From: Maribacter sp. BPC-D8
GTDB taxonomy: Bacteria > Bacteroidota > Bacteroidia > Flavobacteriales > Flavobacteriaceae
Direction of reading: 5' to 3'
DNA: 64,000 bases
Assembly: GCF_035207705.1 (NCBI RefSeq)
Contig: NZ_CP128187.1
Location: 744,001 to 808,000, forward strand
Shown here: positions 1 to 8,541 of the stretch, one piece after another
Position numbering within the stretch: position 1 is the first letter of the stretch
Layout of the letters: each line of letters begins with the position of its first letter
Program-made: the position numbers and the translations under genes
The notes under the pieces: model-generated
The model's input: only the letters and a program-made list of their open reading frames with translations
The model's database searches: none
Told to the model about the DNA's origin: nothing

Positions 1-761
1 AGGGTCCAGTCGTAATTGGTGTATTCAATATCTACGCCTTTGGTAGCAGGTATAATTTCATTGGCTTTCAGTATTTTTTTGATTCCGCTTTTGCCACCAA
101 AATCACCTCTAAACCAACTGAATAAAGAAGTAATCTTAACTACATTGGTTTCACTGTTGAATTCACTTGTTTTCTCTAGAAGCCTTTTAGTACCAATTTT
201 AAATTGTTCAGGTAAACGTTCCCATTCATAAATGGCAACTGGCGGACAATCTTTAGCGCCACAATTCAAAGCAAAATGTACATTATAAACGGGTTTGTTT
301 ACTCTTAGTTTACGTTCAAATTTACCGGGAAACCACTTGCGTATATAACCCAAACCATATTCCCATTGCGATTTTCTAATGATCCCGTGCTCAATTTTAG
401 CGAACGATACCATTTCACCTGCAATTTTAATTTGCTCTAACTTGAAAAAACTACCTCGGTCATCATATAACTCCGGATTCTTTTGAAGAATCACTTGTAT
501 ATACGCGTTGTAAATGTTAAGCCAAAAAGCCAATCGTTTATCGTTGGTATCTAGTGCATTATCTAATTCTGAAATGGAAGTATTCGCTAAGATATCTTGT
601 AGGTCTTGCGTATCTTTCTTATCGATAATGCGTTTTAAAAAGGTTTCAGATAATTCGTTGAAATCTGTATTTGATTGGGTGTCAACCTGCGCTTGCACAT
701 CAGTTTTTGCCATAAAAAATATAGCCAACATAGTTACAAGAAAAGATATTTTTAGTTTCAT
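1..761 (-). CDS. DUF547 domain-containing exported protein (C-terminus beyond window)
   Basis: The reading frame is open on the minus strand from an ATG at 759-761 to the window edge, so about 253 residues are visible and the C-terminus is missing. The first 25 residues form a signal peptide (KLK, hydrophobic core, then VQAQ). DUF547 hallmarks follow: an AFWLNIYNAYIQ segment near residue 75, the FALNCGAKDCPP motif with two cysteines near residue 160, and an SWFRGDFGG segment. DUF547 proteins are common exported proteins of Bacteroidota with no settled function. The gene is divergent from the glycosyltransferase, with about 207 bp between them in which I could not pick a convincing promoter. 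The family assignment is from memory of the motifs and is fairly secure. Confidence 0.8.
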   Translation of the reverse strand, partial: MKLKISFLVTMLAIFFMAKTDVQAQVDTQSNTDFNELSETFLKRIIDKKDTQDLQDILANTSISELDNALDTNDKRLAFWLNIYNAYIQVILQKNPELYDDRGSFFKLEQIKIAGEMVSFAKIEHGIIRKSQWEYGLGYIRKWFPGKFERKLRVNKPVYNVHFALNCGAKDCPPVAIYEWERLPEQFKIGTKRLLEKTSEFNSETNVVKITSLFSWFRGDFGGKSGIKKILKANEIIPATKGVDIEYTNYDWT

Positions 762-968
762 GGTATTGTTTTAGATTACCTTATCTACGTAATAGTAGCT
801 AAAAGGTTCGTGAAAGCTTGGTCGTATTTTTATTTAATCGATTACGATAATCTTTTCTTTAATTTTAAGAGAGTAATAAAACTATTTAACGGAATTTGCG
901 TAGGTAAGGCGTAATCCTTTTATGGGTGGCAGTTTTTACTTGATAAATACTACGCCCTGTCTATTTCT

Positions 969-1673
969 ATGATAAGTATAATAATACCGGCACATAACGA
1001 ATTTCATAACTTGCAACGACTCTTTAAGGTTGCTTGCTTTTTAGAACATGAGCAACTTTTAGAAATTATAGTGGCGGTATCTCCGGGGAATTCAGATACT
1101 ATCGAAAATTTAGATTGCGGTCAGAAAGTCAAATTATTACATTGTAAGAATAAAGGGAGGGCGGCTCAAATGAACGAAGCTTCTCAAATTGCTTTAGGAA
1201 ATACCTTTGTTTTTTTACATGCAGATGTGGTACCACCAACGGGATTCATTGATGATATTTTAAATAGCTTACAGAATGGATATGATGCAGGATTCTTTTC
1301 ATACAAGTTTGATAAAGATACGTGGTACTTACGCATAAATGCTTCGTTTACAGCAAAAGACGGATTATTTACCGGTGGTGGCGATCAATGTCTTTTCATT
1401 AAAAAAGAGGCTTTCAACCAACTCGGTCAATTTAATGAAGAACAAGTTTTGATGGAAGATTTTGAATTTTTCCGACGGATGAAAAAAGGAAACGTACCCT
1501 ATACCATCGTTAAAAATGACTTGATAGTTTCTGCTCGTAAATATGAATCGAATTCTTATTTGCGTGTCAATCTTTCGAACTTTCTTTTATTGGCACTCTT
1601 TAAATTCGGATACCCAGGTGAGAAGCTAAAATCACTTCATAATAAGTTGATACGAACCCCGTATAATGGTTGA
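969..1673 (+). CDS. Family 2 glycosyltransferase, TIGR04283-like
   Basis: A 234-residue GT-A glycosyltransferase. The N-terminus MISIIIPAHNE is the canonical GT2 nucleotide-binding strand, FLHADVVPP near residue 82 carries the metal-binding DxD-like HAD segment, and GGGDQCLFIKKEAF plus LMEDFEFFRRM give the acceptor-side glycine loop and the catalytic ED pair. Length and motifs fit the TIGR04283 family, often labelled arsenosugar-biosynthesis glycosyltransferase. No arsenic-methylation gene is visible here, so the substrate is unknown. No signal or membrane segment is seen, so it is probably cytosolic or peripheral. The stop codon overlaps the start of the next gene by 8 nt, implying translational coupling. 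Confidence 0.85.
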   Translation: MISIIIPAHNEFHNLQRLFKVACFLEHEQLLEIIVAVSPGNSDTIENLDCGQKVKLLHCKNKGRAAQMNEASQIALGNTFVFLHADVVPPTGFIDDILNSLQNGYDAGFFSYKFDKDTWYLRINASFTAKDGLFTGGGDQCLFIKKEAFNQLGQFNEEQVLMEDFEFFRRMKKGNVPYTIVKNDLIVSARKYESNSYLRVNLSNFLLLALFKFGYPGEKLKSLHNKLIRTPYNG

Positions 1674-2709
1674 AACAATAAACGGAATTCAACAAATTGG
1701 GATAGGCGTTCTCGATGTTAAAAAGGTATTTAATTGGTATAGAAAGCATTTAAATTTTGATATTTTATTGTTTGAAGATGAGGCAGTTGCTGCTTTAATG
1801 ACAAGATATACCAATGGTAAGGCAGAAAAACGAGAAGCCTACTTATCATTAAATATGACAGGTGGCGGCGGATTAGAAATTTGGCAGTTCAAGGACCGAA
1901 CGCCCACTGCAGCCGTAAATCCAATTCAATTTGGAGATCTAGGTATTTATGCTATGAAAATTAGATGTAAAAATCTGACCGAAATGCATTCCTATTTGAA
2001 AGATTTAAAAGTGTCTCATCTTTCAGAAATCATTAAATCTTATTGTTCTAGTTTTTATTTCACTGATCCTTTTGGTAATCGGGTGCAAATGGTTGAAGAT
2101 CATTATGTTTTTTCTACACAAACCACTAAAAATGGGGGAGTGCTTGGTGCTGTAATTGGCGTAACTAATATGGAAACCTCGATGAGGTTTTACAGTACAA
2201 TATTAGGATATACCAAGCTAGAATATGATGCCATAGAAACAGCAAATGAACATTCAAAACGTAAGTTTCGTAGGGTAGTTATTTCTCAAGAAAGAAAGTT
2301 AGTTGGCGGTTTCGGAGATCTTCTTGGTCCCACCCAGCTAGAGCTTATTCAAGTGTTAGATAGAACTCCCGTTAAAATATTTGAAAATAGATTGTGGGGA
2401 GACCTGGGTTACATACACCTATGCTTTGATGTATCGGGTATGAGCGCTATTAGAGAAAAAGCAAAGAATAACAATTTTCCCTTTACCGTAGACAGTGCCA
2501 ATAGTTTTGATATGGGCGATGCTGCGGGTCATTTTAGTTATATAGAAGATCCCGATGGTACGTTAATAGAATTGGTAGAAACACATAAAGTTCCCATTCT
2601 AAAATCATTAGGCTTGTTCTTAAATCTCAAAAATAGGAATCCGCATAAAACCTTACCAAAATGGTTGGTAAAAAGTCTAAGTTTTCAACGAGTAAAAAAA
2701 GATAAGTAA
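1666..2709 (+). CDS. Two-domain VOC (glyoxalase/dioxygenase fold) protein
   Basis: A 347-residue protein with two vicinal-oxygen-chelate modules, roughly residues 6-130 and 138-290. The first begins QQIGIGVLDVKKVFNWY and ends FYFTDPFGNRVQMVED. The second begins VIGVTNMETSMRFYSTILGY and ends YIEDPDGTLIELVET. The repeated DPFGN / DPDGT followed by an acidic residue is the usual last-strand signature with a metal-ligand glutamate. The tail (about 300-347) is basic and unassigned. The ATG lies inside the glycosyltransferase stop region (ATGGTTGA), so the two are co-translated and probably act in one pathway. The reaction is unknown; VOC members range from glyoxalases to extradiol dioxygenases. 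Confidence 0.8.
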   Translation: MVETINGIQQIGIGVLDVKKVFNWYRKHLNFDILLFEDEAVAALMTRYTNGKAEKREAYLSLNMTGGGGLEIWQFKDRTPTAAVNPIQFGDLGIYAMKIRCKNLTEMHSYLKDLKVSHLSEIIKSYCSSFYFTDPFGNRVQMVEDHYVFSTQTTKNGGVLGAVIGVTNMETSMRFYSTILGYTKLEYDAIETANEHSKRKFRRVVISQERKLVGGFGDLLGPTQLELIQVLDRTPVKIFENRLWGDLGYIHLCFDVSGMSAIREKAKNNNFPFTVDSANSFDMGDAAGHFSYIEDPDGTLIELVETHKVPILKSLGLFLNLKNRNPHKTLPKWLVKSLSFQRVKKDK

Positions 2710-2727
2710 GCTAGAACAATGCTAGTT

Positions 2728-2910
2728 TTAACTTTTACCGGTATTTCTAATTAATCCAATTCCTGAGAAGAAAAATATAGCACCAAGTACACCGAATACA
2801 ATAAGTTGTTTGGTAGTACCCGTACTATTTCCAAATAAAATAGCAGTATAAACAAGTCCGCCAATACCCAACAAGGTTAAAACGGTTCCAAAAAGTTTCT
2901 TTAAATCCAT
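2728..2910 (-). CDS. Small two-helix membrane protein
   Basis: A 60-residue protein with two predicted transmembrane helices, around residues 8-27 and 35-54, joined by a polar loop (GNSTGTTKQ) and ending in a basic tail (RNTGKS). It lies downstream of the sigma/anti-sigma pair on the same strand but beyond a hairpin terminator, so it may have its own promoter. It is convergent with the VOC gene. I recognise no family. The clean start, hydrophobic pattern and absence of a better overlapping frame support it as real. Confidence 0.6.
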   Translation of the reverse strand: MDLKKLFGTVLTLLGIGGLVYTAILFGNSTGTTKQLIVFGVLGAIFFFSGIGLIRNTGKS

Positions 2911-2930
2911 GGCGGCAAAATAATAAAAAA

Positions 2931-2958
2931 AATGGGCAGTTAATAAAAACTGCCCATT
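2931..2958 (-). terminator. Rho-independent terminator after the anti-sigma gene
   Basis: A perfect 10-bp stem (AATGGGCAGT / ACTGCCCATT) with an 8-nt loop lies 21 nt downstream of the anti-sigma stop. In the minus-strand direction it is followed by a U run (complement of the A run at 2925-2932). It closes the sigma/anti-sigma transcript. Confidence 0.7.
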
Positions 2959-2978
2959 ATACTTTAAATTTTAATTTG

Positions 2979-3773
2979 TTATGAAGTCGCTACTACACCA
3001 AGCGTATATAATTGCTCTAAGTTTGGTGATTCACTACCACCTGCAGGTTCAAGTGTAATACCAAATGCTTCAGATTCGTTAGGGTTGTTCAGTGCAAAGA
3101 CTTTATTTTTATCCATGACAAAATCTTCTAGCAGACCCATACTGGTAGGGGTAAGCGGCGAAAGTTTAAGAGACCAAACTTGGTACACAAAACCATCTGG
3201 TGGTTCGGGTAAACCCTTAGCGTCTATAAATACTTTCTGATTTTCTTTGTTCCAATATGCTTTGGCATATGACGTTGGCGATACTGCTTGACCACCTAAT
3301 GATATTACGCTAATGTTTTTATCACGAAGCGTATTCAGTAAATCTTGTGTCTGTTCTAAAGAAGAATCGGTATCAGCTATTTGCTGCTCAAGATCTACAT
3401 TTTGTTTTTCAACAACTTGAATATTCGATTTTAAATCTTCATTCTGTTGATACATCCAAAATAAACCAACTGCCAGTAAAAGCGATGCCGCCCAGCCAAC
3501 ATATGATAAAATTGGTGTACTACGTTTTTCGTTTATAGAAACAACTTTAACGTCTCCATTTATTTTATCCATTAAAGATGTAAATGAATAGTTGACTCCT
3601 GGCGATGCTTTTTTGGACAACGCTAAAATTGAAGCCTCAATAGCTTCTATCTCTTTCTGAATTTCTGGATACTCTTTAGCATAGTTAGCAATCTCCAGAT
3701 TCTCTTTTTCTGAAAGTATGCCAGCTATATAAAGCTCTAGAATTCCCGATGCTATGTATTTTTCTACATCCAT
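2979..3773 (-). CDS. Anti-sigma factor, RskA/anti-sigma-K type
   Basis: A 264-residue membrane-anchored anti-sigma factor. Residues 1-80 are an acidic cytosolic sigma-binding region (starting DVEKYIASGILELYIAGIL). One transmembrane helix lies at about 88-107 (LSYVGWAASLLLAVGLFWMY), then a coiled coil at about 110-145, then an extracytoplasmic anti-sigma-K domain with YAKAYWNKENQKVFIDAKGLP and YQVWSL, which are typical of the RskA C-terminus. The start codon is 1 nt downstream of the sigma factor stop, so the two are surely co-transcribed. The expected role is to hold the cognate ECF sigma factor at the membrane until a signal releases it. The signal is not evident. Confidence 0.85.
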   Translation of the reverse strand: MDVEKYIASGILELYIAGILSEKENLEIANYAKEYPEIQKEIEAIEASILALSKKASPGVNYSFTSLMDKINGDVKVVSINEKRSTPILSYVGWAASLLLAVGLFWMYQQNEDLKSNIQVVEKQNVDLEQQIADTDSSLEQTQDLLNTLRDKNISVISLGGQAVSPTSYAKAYWNKENQKVFIDAKGLPEPPDGFVYQVWSLKLSPLTPTSMGLLEDFVMDKNKVFALNNPNESEAFGITLEPAGGSESPNLEQLYTLGVVATS

Positions 3774-3774
3774 A

Positions 3775-4311
3775 CTATCTTACCACCATATTATCCCTCA
3801 ATTGGGAAATGCAACTTCTATTTCTTGTCTTTACAGTACCTATCGGAATATCCAATTCTTCAGCAGCATCTTTTTGAGTGTATCCTCTAAAGTATAACAG
3901 TTCAATGATCTGAACACATTTTTCCTTTAAATTCTTCACTAGGTTTCGTAAACCCTTAGTATCTACAGTAGAACTTTCTTCTTCTTCCTTGTTCTGCAAA
4001 ATACCTACGAAGTAATCTGCCGAAAGGTTCTTTTTATCATTCTTATACGACCTACTACGTATTTCATCGATAGCGGCATTTCTAGCTATATTCAAAATCC
4101 ATGTAAAGAATCTTCCTTTTGAGGAGTTATAACTCTCGCAGTTGTTCCAAATTTTTATAAAAACGTCTTGACAAATTTCTTGGGCAAGGGCGTCGTTCTT
4201 AACAATGGTGTTAATAACGCCGCAAATATTATCGCTATACATACCGTATAGCTTTTCAAAAGCAGAGGGATCTTTCTTTTTGAACTGATCAACCAAAAGG
4301 TCTAGTTGCAT
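3775..4311 (-). CDS. ECF-type RNA polymerase sigma-70 factor, SigK-like
   Basis: A 178-residue group IV sigma factor. Region 2 (about residues 20-90) shows the QDVFIKIWNN and FFTWILNIARNAAID segments that contact core polymerase and the -10 element. Region 4 (about 125-175) has a helix-turn-helix, GYTQKDAAEELDIPIGTVKTR, for -35 recognition. Pairing with an RskA-like anti-sigma suggests a SigK-like, envelope or redox-responsive regulator. The target promoters are unknown. The superoxide dismutase gene lies directly upstream on the same strand but is separated by a terminator, so co-regulation is possible but not shown. Confidence 0.9.
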   Translation of the reverse strand: MQLDLLVDQFKKKDPSAFEKLYGMYSDNICGVINTIVKNDALAQEICQDVFIKIWNNCESYNSSKGRFFTWILNIARNAAIDEIRSRSYKNDKKNLSADYFVGILQNKEEEESSTVDTKGLRNLVKNLKEKCVQIIELLYFRGYTQKDAAEELDIPIGTVKTRNRSCISQLRDNMVVR

Positions 4312-4341
4312 ATGTGAATTTTAAAATCTGTTAAAAATAGA

Positions 4342-4366
4342 AAAAGCTGTTCCAAGAACAGCTTTT
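4342..4366 (-). terminator. Rho-independent terminator after sodC
   Basis: A perfect 11-bp stem AAAAGCTGTTC / GAACAGCTTTT with a 3-nt loop lies 19 nt beyond the superoxide dismutase stop, with an A-rich stretch (a U run on the minus strand) after it. It separates sodC from the sigma factor gene. Confidence 0.7.
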
Positions 4367-4385
4367 ATCATATTAATTATTAACG

Positions 4386-4979
4386 CTATTCAATAATACC
4401 GGCACAGCTAACACGAGCACCTGCATCACCACTAGGCTGAGAAGTGTAGTCATCTACCCCTTGGTGTACGATTACACCTTTACCTAATATGTTTTTGTTT
4501 TCATCATCACAGCCAATACACCATTCATCTGTTTCAAATTCAATTTTTGCGTTACCATCTGCATCTGCAGTAAAGTTACCAATATCACCTTTGTGGTACC
4601 CTTCACTAGCACCCCATTTACCATGTGGCTCATTGGTAGGGTTCCAGTGTCCGCCAGCTGAAGAACCATCGGCTGCAGTACAATCTGCCGTTTGGTGAAT
4701 ATGAATGGCATGTTCGCCTTCAGATAAACCAGATAACATAGCTATCATTTCTACCTCGTCATCATCTTGTGTAAAGGTTACCTCACCTTTTACATTACTA
4801 TCACTTTTAGGATCCAGCATGAATTTAATGGTAGTTTCATCTTCATCCATTTCATTTTTAGCATCGTCCATTAAATTTTCAACCTCTTCTTTGGCTTCAG
4901 ATGCTTCCTTTTTTACTTCTTTACAACTAAATATTGCTAGTAGAGCTACTAGTGCTAATTGAATTTTAAATATTTTCAT
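4386..4979 (-). CDS. sodC: Cu-Zn superoxide dismutase, lipoprotein
   Basis: A 197-residue periplasmic or surface lipoprotein that dismutates superoxide to peroxide and oxygen. A type II signal ends in a lipobox IFSC with the lipidated Cys at residue 19, followed by an acidic spacer. The catalytic domain (about residues 50-197) keeps the copper ligands in HAIHIHQTADC, the bridging and zinc histidines in GGHWNPTNEPHG and EGYHKGDIGNF, and a further Cu ligand in GVIVHQGVDDY. The C-terminal GDAGARVSCAGII carries the active-site arginine and the disulfide cysteine. An extra CIGC pair lies in an insertion before GKGVIVH. It is transcribed alone, with a terminator on either side. Confidence 0.92.
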   Translation of the reverse strand: MKIFKIQLALVALLAIFSCKEVKKEASEAKEEVENLMDDAKNEMDEDETTIKFMLDPKSDSNVKGEVTFTQDDDEVEMIAMLSGLSEGEHAIHIHQTADCTAADGSSAGGHWNPTNEPHGKWGASEGYHKGDIGNFTADADGNAKIEFETDEWCIGCDDENKNILGKGVIVHQGVDDYTSQPSGDAGARVSCAGIIE

Positions 4980-4980
4980 T

Positions 4981-5036
4981 TTTGATAGTTTTTATTGTGA
5001 ATGGTTAATTTATAATTTAAACCGATCACTATCAAA
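4981..5036. promoter_or_regulatory. Inverted repeat in the sodC leader
   Basis: A perfect 9-bp inverted repeat, TTTGATAGT (4981-4989) and ACTATCAAA (5028-5036), spans the leader just before the sodC start codon (4977-4979). It could be a bipartite operator or a long-range leader stem. No known regulator motif was recognised, and chance occurrence in A+T-rich DNA is possible. Confidence 0.3.
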
Positions 5037-5080
5037 TGTTTACATGATATGAGCAATCCTTTTTGTCTTTAAGGGCAAAA

Positions 5081-5108
5081 AAAAGAGGAGCTCGTGGGCT
5101 CCTCTTTT
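5081..5108 (-). terminator. Rho-independent terminator after the YceI gene
   Basis: A strong 11-bp stem AAAAGAGGAGC / GCTCCTCTTTT with a 6-nt loop lies 22 nt beyond the YceI stop, with an 8-nt A run upstream on the plus strand that becomes the U tail on the minus strand. It marks the end of the minus-strand run that starts with the BNR protein. Confidence 0.8.
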
Positions 5109-5130
5109 TATAAAGTAAAAATTAATCTTT

Positions 5131-5766
5131 TTATTTTGTCAATAGAACTTCTGCCTTAACAGCTACTTCGCTCCATGTTTTACTAACACCATCTTTACCA
5201 GTATGTAAAACTTCACATGCCTTGTTGATAGAAGCAACGGCATCCATAGCATTCCAGTTTGCTAGATCCATAATACCTGTAAACGTAATTCTATCATCAC
5301 CGTTCATTTCGTATGCAAGCGGAATGTTTTGTGTTTCGCCGTTTAAACTAACATCGATAGAGCTCTTATCTCCATCAACTTTAAATACACCAGAAATTAA
5401 TTCGGTATCCTTCATAACGCCAAAGAAAAACTCTAAAAGTTTTGGATCTCTAGTACCAGTAGGGTCATTGGTAAACAAACTACTAACAGGAATACTGAAT
5501 TCAGTACCGTTTAAAGCTTCCATAGCAGTGGCACCACTATTGGTCTTCGTAAAGTTTATCTTTTTGAACATTCCGCCAACAGGTAACTTTTCAGTTGTCT
5601 TATAGGCAGTAAAGCTCACTTTTGTTGAATCTTGAACCAAGCTGAACATTTCAGTTGCTACGCTTGTCGCTTCAACGCTTTTAGATTCCTCACCTTTTTT
5701 AGCGTCTTTGCAACTTGCGAAAACGATTAAAAGTGCACTAGCGAATGTAAATGCTATTTTTTTCAT
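5131..5766 (-). CDS. YceI-family lipoprotein
   Basis: A 211-residue protein with a lipoprotein signal (lipobox FASC, Cys about residue 19) followed by a YceI-like lipocalin domain. Typical features are VQDSTKVSFTAYKTTEKLPVGGMF near the N-terminus, a region FSIPVSSLFTNDPTGTRDPKLLEFFF, and a run of alternating strands (TLISGVF..., GETQNIPL). YceI domains bind isoprenoid-like lipids in the periplasm, but the ligand here is unknown. It starts 28 nt after the DUF2490 gene and is the last gene before a strong terminator, so it is probably co-transcribed with that gene. Confidence 0.8.
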   Translation of the reverse strand: MKKIAFTFASALLIVFASCKDAKKGEESKSVEATSVATEMFSLVQDSTKVSFTAYKTTEKLPVGGMFKKINFTKTNSGATAMEALNGTEFSIPVSSLFTNDPTGTRDPKLLEFFFGVMKDTELISGVFKVDGDKSSIDVSLNGETQNIPLAYEMNGDDRITFTGIMDLANWNAMDAVASINKACEVLHTGKDGVSKTWSEVAVKAEVLLTK

Positions 5767-5794
5767 GATAATGTATTTTATTTATAGTATAAAT

Positions 5795-6520
5795 TTACTC
5801 CTTCTTTTTAAAAATGCCACGTAAATCAGTATTATAAAATACACCAATTTGAAGTCGATCGTAATTAGTCTCGCTAAAGTGATTTTTTAAATACCCAACT
5901 TGCATGCTCAAATCTTCGGTAACATTAACGCCTAGGGCTGCATAAGCACGGTTTTGACCAAAGGCATCATTTTGTAGATTGATGAAAATTTCATCATAGA
6001 AATTCAAGAAAAAGATATCGGTTAGGGGCAAGGTCATTTGAATTCTATAGCGAGCCCTATGTAATGTATTGCTAATACCTGTAGCATTATTTTGAACAAA
6101 GCGTTGTTCTAAACGATAGCGATGCTCGAAATTAAATTCCCATACTTTATTTTTAAGAATGAATTGCTCAAATATGCGGTGTTCAGAAATGGAGTTATTT
6201 TTGATAAGAGCATCACCCCCAATAACGTCAAATTCACTGAACGTTGGGTCGGTTTCAATAAATCCATAGCCTAAGGTCGCAATAGCATCAGGGTTAATAT
6301 GATAATTTATACCTGTACGAAGTAATAGCTGATTGAAGTTAGATGCCATTTCATAATATCTAAATTGCGCTTCGGTATGTATGCTCCATTTATCGGCAAT
6401 TTTATTGGTACCGAAATACATGAACCAACTACCAAAATCATCTTCTCCTGTACTACCACTTTGTGCATTTGCTTGATTAATAGTAGCCAATAATACTAAT
6501 AACGTAATAACTTTCTTCAT
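5795..6520 (-). CDS. DUF2490 outer-membrane beta-barrel protein
   Basis: A 241-residue exported protein with a signal peptide ending NQANAQ and then amphipathic beta strands characteristic of DUF2490. Diagnostic stretches are FGSWFMYFGTNKIADKWSIH, FNQLLLRTGINYHI, HRIFEQFILK, FEHRYRLEQRF and a final LQIGVFYNTDL. Family members are predicted outer-membrane barrels of unknown cargo, frequent in Bacteroidota. The gene lies 40 nt downstream of the S9 peptidase gene and 28 nt upstream of the YceI gene, which suggests a shared transcript. Confidence 0.8.
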   Translation of the reverse strand: MKKVITLLVLLATINQANAQSGSTGEDDFGSWFMYFGTNKIADKWSIHTEAQFRYYEMASNFNQLLLRTGINYHINPDAIATLGYGFIETDPTFSEFDVIGGDALIKNNSISEHRIFEQFILKNKVWEFNFEHRYRLEQRFVQNNATGISNTLHRARYRIQMTLPLTDIFFLNFYDEIFINLQNDAFGQNRAYAALGVNVTEDLSMQVGYLKNHFSETNYDRLQIGVFYNTDLRGIFKKKE

Positions 6521-6560
6521 TCTTTATTATAATATGAAACTAAAATTTATGATTGCGCCT

Positions 6561-8501
6561 TTATTTATCGCCATTTTCAATTGGTGTTCCTGTATCTTTT
6601 TTTAAGTACAAATCTAAAAAATCTAAAACCCTACTATAGGCTTCAATCTGATTTTCTTTTTTAACAAATCCGTGACCTTCATCTTCAAAGAGTACATATT
6701 CTACTGGTACTCCGTTCTTTTTTACACCCGCAACAATCTCATCAGACTCTACTTGCAATACACGAGGATCTTGAGAACCCTGTAAAACAATTAAAGGTTT
6801 GGTCACCTTATCGGTATGAAAAAGAGGAGAAATTTCTTTTAAACGTACCGAATCTGCACTATATGGATCGCCCAATTCTAGGTAAAGAGATTCTCTAAAA
6901 GATTCCCACCAAGGTGGTATACTTTTTAAAGTTCGCAACCAATTGGTAACACCAAAAAGATTCACTCCAACAGCAAATTCTTCGGGAGTATAGGTTAATG
7001 CAGCCATGGTCATATAACCACCATAAGAACCACCAATAATTCCGATTTTATCTGCATCGATTTCGGGTTGTGCTGCAAGCCAGTTTTTACCTTCTACACA
7101 GTCTTTCAAATCTTTATCGCCATGGTTTAAGTCATCCATTTGAAAAAACGTTTTCCCGTAACCGCTGCTACCTCTGTTGTTTACAGCAAGTACAGCATAC
7201 CCATGGTTGGTCAAATACTGAATAAACGAACTAAAGTTTTGACGACTTTGTCCGCCTGGTCCGCCATGAACCCAAACTAGTGCGGGTACTTTTGCATTGG
7301 CAGTTGCTTGTTGTGGCTTATAATAAATAGCAGGTATTTCTACTCCGTCAAAAGATTTGTAGCGTACTACTTCAGCAGCAACAAGATCGTCTGCTTTAAT
7401 TTCAGGATTCAAAACATCTGTTAATTGTTTTTGCGATTTCGTTTCTAGATTATAGAGAAATAGATTGCTCGGAGTATGTGAGCCGCCTGCGTAAAAACGC
7501 ATCCATTTTTCGTCTTTAGAGAAGTCTACATTAGTGATTTCCATAGCATCAAACGCTGGTAAATCAATATTTTCCATAGTAGCGACATTCATCACTTCAA
7601 TGGTATTTTTTGCATCTTCATTGATATAGGTTACTAAATAGGTGCCATTATCTGTAAAGTAGCTGCCCAGAATATCCCAATCACGTTCGATTACTTTCTC
7701 CGTGTTTCCGGTGGCGATGTTATATTTCATGAGGTATGAAAACTCGCTGCCTTCATCGGTAGTGTAATAGAGTTCATCACCTGAAGGAGAAAAATCTTGA
7801 CTACTATTCGCACTTTGCGTTTTATTGATCTTGATTTTCTTTTTCGTTGAAAGATCAAAAAGATACAAGTCTGAATCGTTGGTGTTCAAAGACTTCGCCA
7901 GCGTAAGATATTTTTGATCCTTACTAAGATTGCCTATATCATACCCTTCTTCATTCTTAAAAACTAGTTTTGGCGAATAGTTGAGAAAATCCATTTGATA
8001 CAGATCCATGTATTTAGCATCTCGCTTATTCGATGTAAAAAAGAAACTTTGATCATCTTCCGCCCAACCTTTAAAGCTAGCTCTCGCACCTTTGTCAGGC
8101 GTAAGGTCTGTATGGCTGCCATTTAAATTACGAATGTAGATATGGTAAATTTCATCACCATTACCATCCATACTAAAAAGCATTCGCTCATCTCTCGGAA
8201 AATAAGAAATCGCAAAAATAGATGCGCTGTCAGACTGCGTTATCGGCGTTAAATCACCACCATTGGCAGGCACGGTATACATATTATAGATACCAGATCT
8301 ATTACTTGAAACCAATAATTTAGAATTATCACGATAAAAACTACCACCAGAAATAGCTTCATTATCCATCATTTGTTTAATGGTATACTGATCCGGAATT
8401 TTAGTGATTTCAACTTCTTCTTGAACCTCATTTTGGACTTCTTTTTTTTCTGTACAACTCCAAATGAGAGCTATGGCAAAACAAGCGAACAGTTTTTTCA
8501 T
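6561..8501 (-). CDS. S9 family peptidase (prolyl oligopeptidase / acylaminoacyl-peptidase type), lipoprotein
   Basis: A 646-residue exported serine peptidase. The signal has a lipobox-like IWSC (Cys about residue 16). Residues about 40-370 form a TolB/WD40-like propeller that filters substrates (repeats such as SGIYNMYTVPANGGDLTPIT). The C-terminal alpha/beta-hydrolase domain has an oxyanion region WVHGGPGGQ and the triad Ser492 (GGSYGGYM), Asp578 (QGSQDPRV) and His610 (DEGHGF), all present. It would cleave short peptides at the cell envelope. It follows the BNR gene by 40 nt with no terminator between, and precedes DUF2490 by 40 nt. Confidence 0.93.
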   Translation of the reverse strand: MKKLFACFAIALIWSCTEKKEVQNEVQEEVEITKIPDQYTIKQMMDNEAISGGSFYRDNSKLLVSSNRSGIYNMYTVPANGGDLTPITQSDSASIFAISYFPRDERMLFSMDGNGDEIYHIYIRNLNGSHTDLTPDKGARASFKGWAEDDQSFFFTSNKRDAKYMDLYQMDFLNYSPKLVFKNEEGYDIGNLSKDQKYLTLAKSLNTNDSDLYLFDLSTKKKIKINKTQSANSSQDFSPSGDELYYTTDEGSEFSYLMKYNIATGNTEKVIERDWDILGSYFTDNGTYLVTYINEDAKNTIEVMNVATMENIDLPAFDAMEITNVDFSKDEKWMRFYAGGSHTPSNLFLYNLETKSQKQLTDVLNPEIKADDLVAAEVVRYKSFDGVEIPAIYYKPQQATANAKVPALVWVHGGPGGQSRQNFSSFIQYLTNHGYAVLAVNNRGSSGYGKTFFQMDDLNHGDKDLKDCVEGKNWLAAQPEIDADKIGIIGGSYGGYMTMAALTYTPEEFAVGVNLFGVTNWLRTLKSIPPWWESFRESLYLELGDPYSADSVRLKEISPLFHTDKVTKPLIVLQGSQDPRVLQVESDEIVAGVKKNGVPVEYVLFEDEGHGFVKKENQIEAYSRVLDFLDLYLKKDTGTPIENGDK

Positions 8502-8541
8502 AATTGATGGTTTTAAGTGAGTATGCCTAATATCATGAGAA

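Noticed and set aside
4489..4962. Plus-strand frames opposite sodC
   Set aside because: They are antisense shadows of the well-supported superoxide dismutase gene, with serine-rich composition typical of such shadows.
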